From: an uncultured Methanomethylovorans sp.
GTDB lineage: Archaea; Halobacteriota; Methanosarcinia; Methanosarcinales; Methanosarcinaceae
Direction of reading: 5' to 3'
DNA: 8,792 nucleotides
NCBI GenBank assembly: GCA_937968035.1
Contig: CALBTS010000856.1
Coordinates: 1 to 8,792, forward strand
Shown here: piece after piece, positions 7,013-8,792 of the stretch
Layout: the number at the start of each line of letters is the position of its first letter
Numbering within the stretch: the stretch's first letter is position 1
Program-made: the position numbers and the translations under genes
The notes under the pieces: model-generated
The model's input: the letters and a program-made list of their open reading frames with translations, nothing else
The model's database searches: none
What the model was told of the DNA's origin: nothing

Positions 7013-8317
7013 TTAATCCTCTATTGTTTTTAGAATGTTGGCTATCTTGAATTTGACCGATTCTTCAGTAATTGAGCAGGAATTAGTATAAACTGTTCCC
7101 TTCTTGTTCAGTGATATTATGGGACATCCTCCTGCACATAAGGGCAATAGTTTACATTGGCGACATTGTTCATAATCTGCAGGGCTGGCAGATGTTTGTC
7201 TCATATAATTATTATTGGTACGGATCAATTTGCCATTATGATTTATATAGCCTATTTGAAATTCAGGAAGATCAATAAGCTCATCGCATTTGGCTACTTT
7301 TAATGATGGCGAGACAACATAACCATACTTATTAAAAAACTGGCAACTGAATTTAGCGTCCAGATTGGATGGGGAATTTGCAAACCCATACTTCCTGAAA
7401 GTATAATATAGTTTCAAATCTATTTCTTTATCATAATCAAGATCTGAAAACAGGTTTTTGTCGTAATCAGTCTCTATACCTCTGAAGAATACTCTGCCAC
7501 AATAAAATTTAGTAATCCCCAAACCGTTTAATTCACTGGCAAGCGCCTCAACTTCATTAATATTCAATTTGTCGACATTCATTCTGATATTAATTAAATC
7601 GATACCACCTGCCTGTTTGATTTTTTTAATATTATTCAGAACTATCCTATATCCATCCTTAGAAGGGTCCTTAAGCCTGCGTCTATCATTATGCACTTTC
7701 CCAATGCCATCCAATGTCATTTTGATTTCGACGTTGTTATCCAGGAAGACTCTGATCAAGTCATCAGTTAAAAGCGTGGCATTAGTGATAATTGCTGTCG
7801 TTAGATCCACTTGATACTTGCTGCCTATTTCTCCAAGTCGTTCATATAATTCAGGTATAAGGCTCCCGGCTAAGAGTGGTTCGCCTCCAAATAATTCAAT
7901 GTCAATATCTTTTATCTCATTAGCTTCAATTTCATTAGAAAGCCACTTTATGAAAATCTCAAGATTCCTGGAATCAATGATTTCAGATTTGTAGTTGCCT
8001 TGAGCCTGGTAACAATAAGTACAGCATGCATTACAAAAGGTTGCTAGTAAGAATTTAATCGACAATTTTTTTTCGCGCTTTTTTTCATTGAACATTCGAA
8101 AGTAGTTTTCTGGCTCATTAATGTCTATTGGCACGATAAAGCCAGCTTCAATCAAGTCTTTTATATCATCGTCGTTTATATTGTCTAACCTCGCATTTTG
8201 AAGAGAGTACTTAACCGATTGATCTATCTCAGCCAATTCACATCTAAATGTATTGAATGCATAATCCTTATCATCGACATTGAGGAATACGTTATAAGCG
8301 GATGGCTTTAATTTCAT
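7013..8317 (-). CDS. Radical SAM/SPASM peptide maturase
   Basis: This 434-aa protein has three parts. Residues 1-78 form an N-terminal region (ending DDDIKDLIEAGFIVP...NYFRMFN) as found before the barrel in many peptide maturases, where it can act in leader recognition. The radical SAM domain follows with C95, C99 and C102 (CNACCTYC) and GGEPL at 144-148, including TLDG at 201-204. The SPASM domain has C325, C344, C385, C388, C394, C398 and C414, giving the standard Cx2Cx5Cx3C-gap-C pattern (CRQCKLLPLCAGGC). All cluster ligands for two auxiliary clusters appear present. It is the first large gene after the hairpin terminator, with its ATG 39 nt past the hairpin, and is followed closely by the ATP-grasp gene. 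The likely role is radical modification of a ribosomal peptide; reaction and target are unknown. It resembles the SPASM partner of grasp-with-spasm systems in layout, but identity with that family is not shown. Confidence 0.93.
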   Translation of the reverse strand: MKLKPSAYNVFLNVDDKDYAFNTFRCELAEIDQSVKYSLQNARLDNINDDDIKDLIEAGFIVPIDINEPENYFRMFNEKKREKKLSIKFLLATFCNACCTYCYQAQGNYKSEIIDSRNLEIFIKWLSNEIEANEIKDIDIELFGGEPLLAGSLIPELYERLGEIGSKYQVDLTTAIITNATLLTDDLIRVFLDNNVEIKMTLDGIGKVHNDRRRLKDPSKDGYRIVLNNIKKIKQAGGIDLINIRMNVDKLNINEVEALASELNGLGITKFYCGRVFFRGIETDYDKNLFSDLDYDKEIDLKLYYTFRKYGFANSPSNLDAKFSCQFFNKYGYVVSPSLKVAKCDELIDLPEFQIGYINHNGKLIRTNNNYMRQTSASPADYEQCRQCKLLPLCAGGCPIISLNKKGTVYTNSCSITEESVKFKIANILKTIED

Positions 8318-8356
8318 ATTGTTGCAACTGTTAGGAAGGGTTTAAATGGTTACTAA

Positions 8357-8390
8357 TAAAAACTGAGTGGCATCTGCCACTCAGTTTTTA
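8357..8390. terminator. Strong bidirectional intrinsic terminator hairpin
   Basis: This is a perfect inverted repeat with arms of 16 bases (8357-8372 and 8375-8390) around a 2-base centre. The GC-rich core ACTGAGTGGC/GCCACTCAGT is flanked by A5 and T5 runs, so it works as a Rho-independent terminator on both strands. On the minus strand it lies between the 30-codon ORF (stop at 8404) and the first maturase (start at 8317). This is the usual place where RiPP operons put a leaky terminator, which keeps precursor mRNA in excess over enzyme mRNA. No other gene end on either side explains it better. Confidence 0.9.
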
Positions 8391-8403
8391 CTTTCTTTCT
8401 AAG

Positions 8404-8496
8404 CTACTTGTTACACATCGATGTGTACCTTACACTCATCGTAACTTGAGTCCGGTTTTTAATCTGGCTCAACTTAACCATTTTTACGTTTTTCAT
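8404..8496 (-). CDS. Candidate RiPP precursor peptide (30 aa)
   Basis: A frame from ATG 8496 to TAG 8404 encodes 30 residues: MKNVKMVKLSQIKNRTQV, then TMSVRYTSMCNK. The N-terminal part is basic with a short amphipathic KMVKLSQIKN stretch that looks like a leader recognition segment. The last 12 residues hold Thr, Ser, Tyr and a single Cys, residues that radical SAM enzymes often modify. The frame lies in the precursor position: first, directly before the intra-operon terminator and the SPASM maturase. Against the call, it has no Asp or Glu and no GG or other cleavage motif, and no strong ribosome binding site is visible. It also overlaps another short frame by ATGA. Codons 22-28 contain a 16-bp palindrome, so the sequence may be regulatory instead. 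Position is the main support. Confidence 0.4.
   Translation of the reverse strand: MKNVKMVKLSQIKNRTQVTMSVRYTSMCNK
8412..8427. repeat. 16-bp perfect palindrome TACACATCGATGTGTA
   Basis: TACACATC is followed directly by its reverse complement GATGTGTA. It lies near the 3' end of the 30-codon frame and 22 bases from the terminator hairpin. It could be a dimeric-regulator operator or a second RNA hairpin next to the terminator. A chance 16-bp palindrome in a particular 400-bp interval is unlikely. Confidence 0.6.
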
Positions 8497-8564
8497 AGTA
8501 CTAAAGTTAAAAGATTTCCTACTCTATTGCTCTGGCTTTTCGGGATCCGCCATATTGTTCTCAT
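8493..8564 (-). other. Mini-ORF with ATGA overlap to candidate precursor
   Basis: An ATG at 8564 opens 23 codons beginning MRTIWRIPKSQSNRV and ending LLTLVL. Its TGA (8495-8493) overlaps the ATG of the next small frame as ATGA. Such junctions commonly couple translation of two genes. The peptide has no recognisable family. It may be a coupling leader, an alternative precursor, or chance. Confidence 0.2.
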
Positions 8565-8595
8565 CTACTTTCTGTTTTTGAAGTCGTACTGTCAA
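8524..8595 (-). other. Alternative mini-ORF with acidic C-terminus (TTG start)
   Basis: A frame from TTG 8595 to TAG 8524 reads (M)TVRLQKQKVDENN, then MADPEKPEQ. It lies in a different phase from, and partly overlaps, the 23-codon frame. Unlike the 30-codon frame it has Asp and Glu residues suitable for an ATP-grasp crosslink. A TTG start and the lack of an upstream in-frame ATG make it weak; an ATG at residue 15 would leave only nine residues. Confidence 0.15.
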
Positions 8596-8792
8596 CTAAA
8601 TACCATAATATTTACAAATTTAGTATCTGCTATTCTACCTAATCATCTACAAATTATCAACGTGGCTGTATCGGACTTTATTACTCTATTTGTAAATAAA
8701 CTCTAATAAACTAGGAGCAACAAACAGATAGAATTAATAATTATCAACAGAAGGGGCTTTTTTTCAACGTAGCGCTCATAGCAATTTCTTTA
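8565..8792. other. AT-rich region upstream of the operon, no clear gene
   Basis: Apart from the first bases of the TTG mini-ORF (to 8595), nothing here looks coding on the minus strand, and the longest plus-strand frame (8446-8706) is hydrophobic, low-complexity and antisense to the small ORFs. The region is probably the promoter and 5' leader of the minus-strand operon. Several TTTG-like and TAnnTTT-like words resemble the Bacteroidota -33/-7 promoter, but none has the usual spacing clearly enough to be named. The upstream gene, possibly a precursor, lies beyond 8792. Confidence 0.4.

Noticed and set aside
8611..8696. TTTACAAAT (8611-8619) and ATTTGTAAA (8688-8696) inverted pair
   Set aside because: A 9-bp match about 70 bases apart in very AT-rich sequence is not clearly above chance.
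8446..8706. 86-codon plus-strand frame upstream of the operon
   Set aside because: Hydrophobic, low-complexity translation rich in Leu/Ile/Phe, antisense to the AT-rich leader and the small ORFs, with no domain. It is most likely an accidental open frame, although a small membrane peptide cannot be fully excluded.
1..8792. CRISPR array, tRNA or rRNA
   Set aside because: No regularly spaced direct repeats, and no recognisable tRNA or rRNA segments, were seen on either strand.

Overview
The window looks like Bacteroidota DNA, most likely Bacteroidales-like. The evidence is the style of the IS66 transposase set, the Bacteroidota-type histidine phosphatase remnant, an AT-rich operon with weak ribosome binding sites, and a maturase set (SPASM radical SAM plus RimK-like ATP-grasp) of a kind frequent in that phylum. 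Taxonomy is inferred from protein style only.

Left part (1-2683): a complete IS66-family insertion sequence. It is bounded by 22-bp imperfect terminal inverted repeats (20 of 22 match) and carries tnpA, tnpB and tnpC on the minus strand, all open, with the DDE residues of TnpC present. Base 1 of the window is the first base of the element, so the window or contig probably breaks at this repeat. The right end of the element abuts, in frame, the 3' half of a histidine phosphatase (phosphoglycerate mutase-like) gene on the plus strand (2684-2986). That gene is therefore interrupted and has lost its N-terminal RHG half from this window.

Right part (2997-8496, all minus strand, read from high to low coordinates): a compact operon. 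In order of transcription it holds a very small ORF with a leader-like segment (8404-8496), a strong hairpin terminator (8357-8390), a 434-aa radical SAM/SPASM protein, a RimK-like ATP-grasp ligase, a 290-aa protein of unrecognised family with a C-terminal segment resembling a degenerate Fic motif, a 248-aa radical SAM protein with a reduced SPASM domain, a very short PHP-like protein, and a 404-aa radical SAM/SPASM protein with a helical C-terminal tail. Junctions are 0-4 nt or overlapping for most pairs, so the genes are very probably co-transcribed and translationally coupled.

Interpretation: three different radical SAM proteins plus an ATP-grasp ligase in one operon point to a ribosomally made, modified peptide (RiPP), related in logic to the 'grasp-with-spasm' systems of Bacteroidota but with a larger and unusual enzyme set. 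The precursor is not certain. The best in-window candidate is the 30-codon ORF just upstream of the terminator, in the usual place for a precursor. It contains no Asp or Glu, however, so it does not fit a classical graspetide side-chain crosslink. Two other overlapping mini-ORFs upstream, or a gene beyond 8792, are alternatives. The rest of 8565-8792 is AT-rich and shows no convincing gene.
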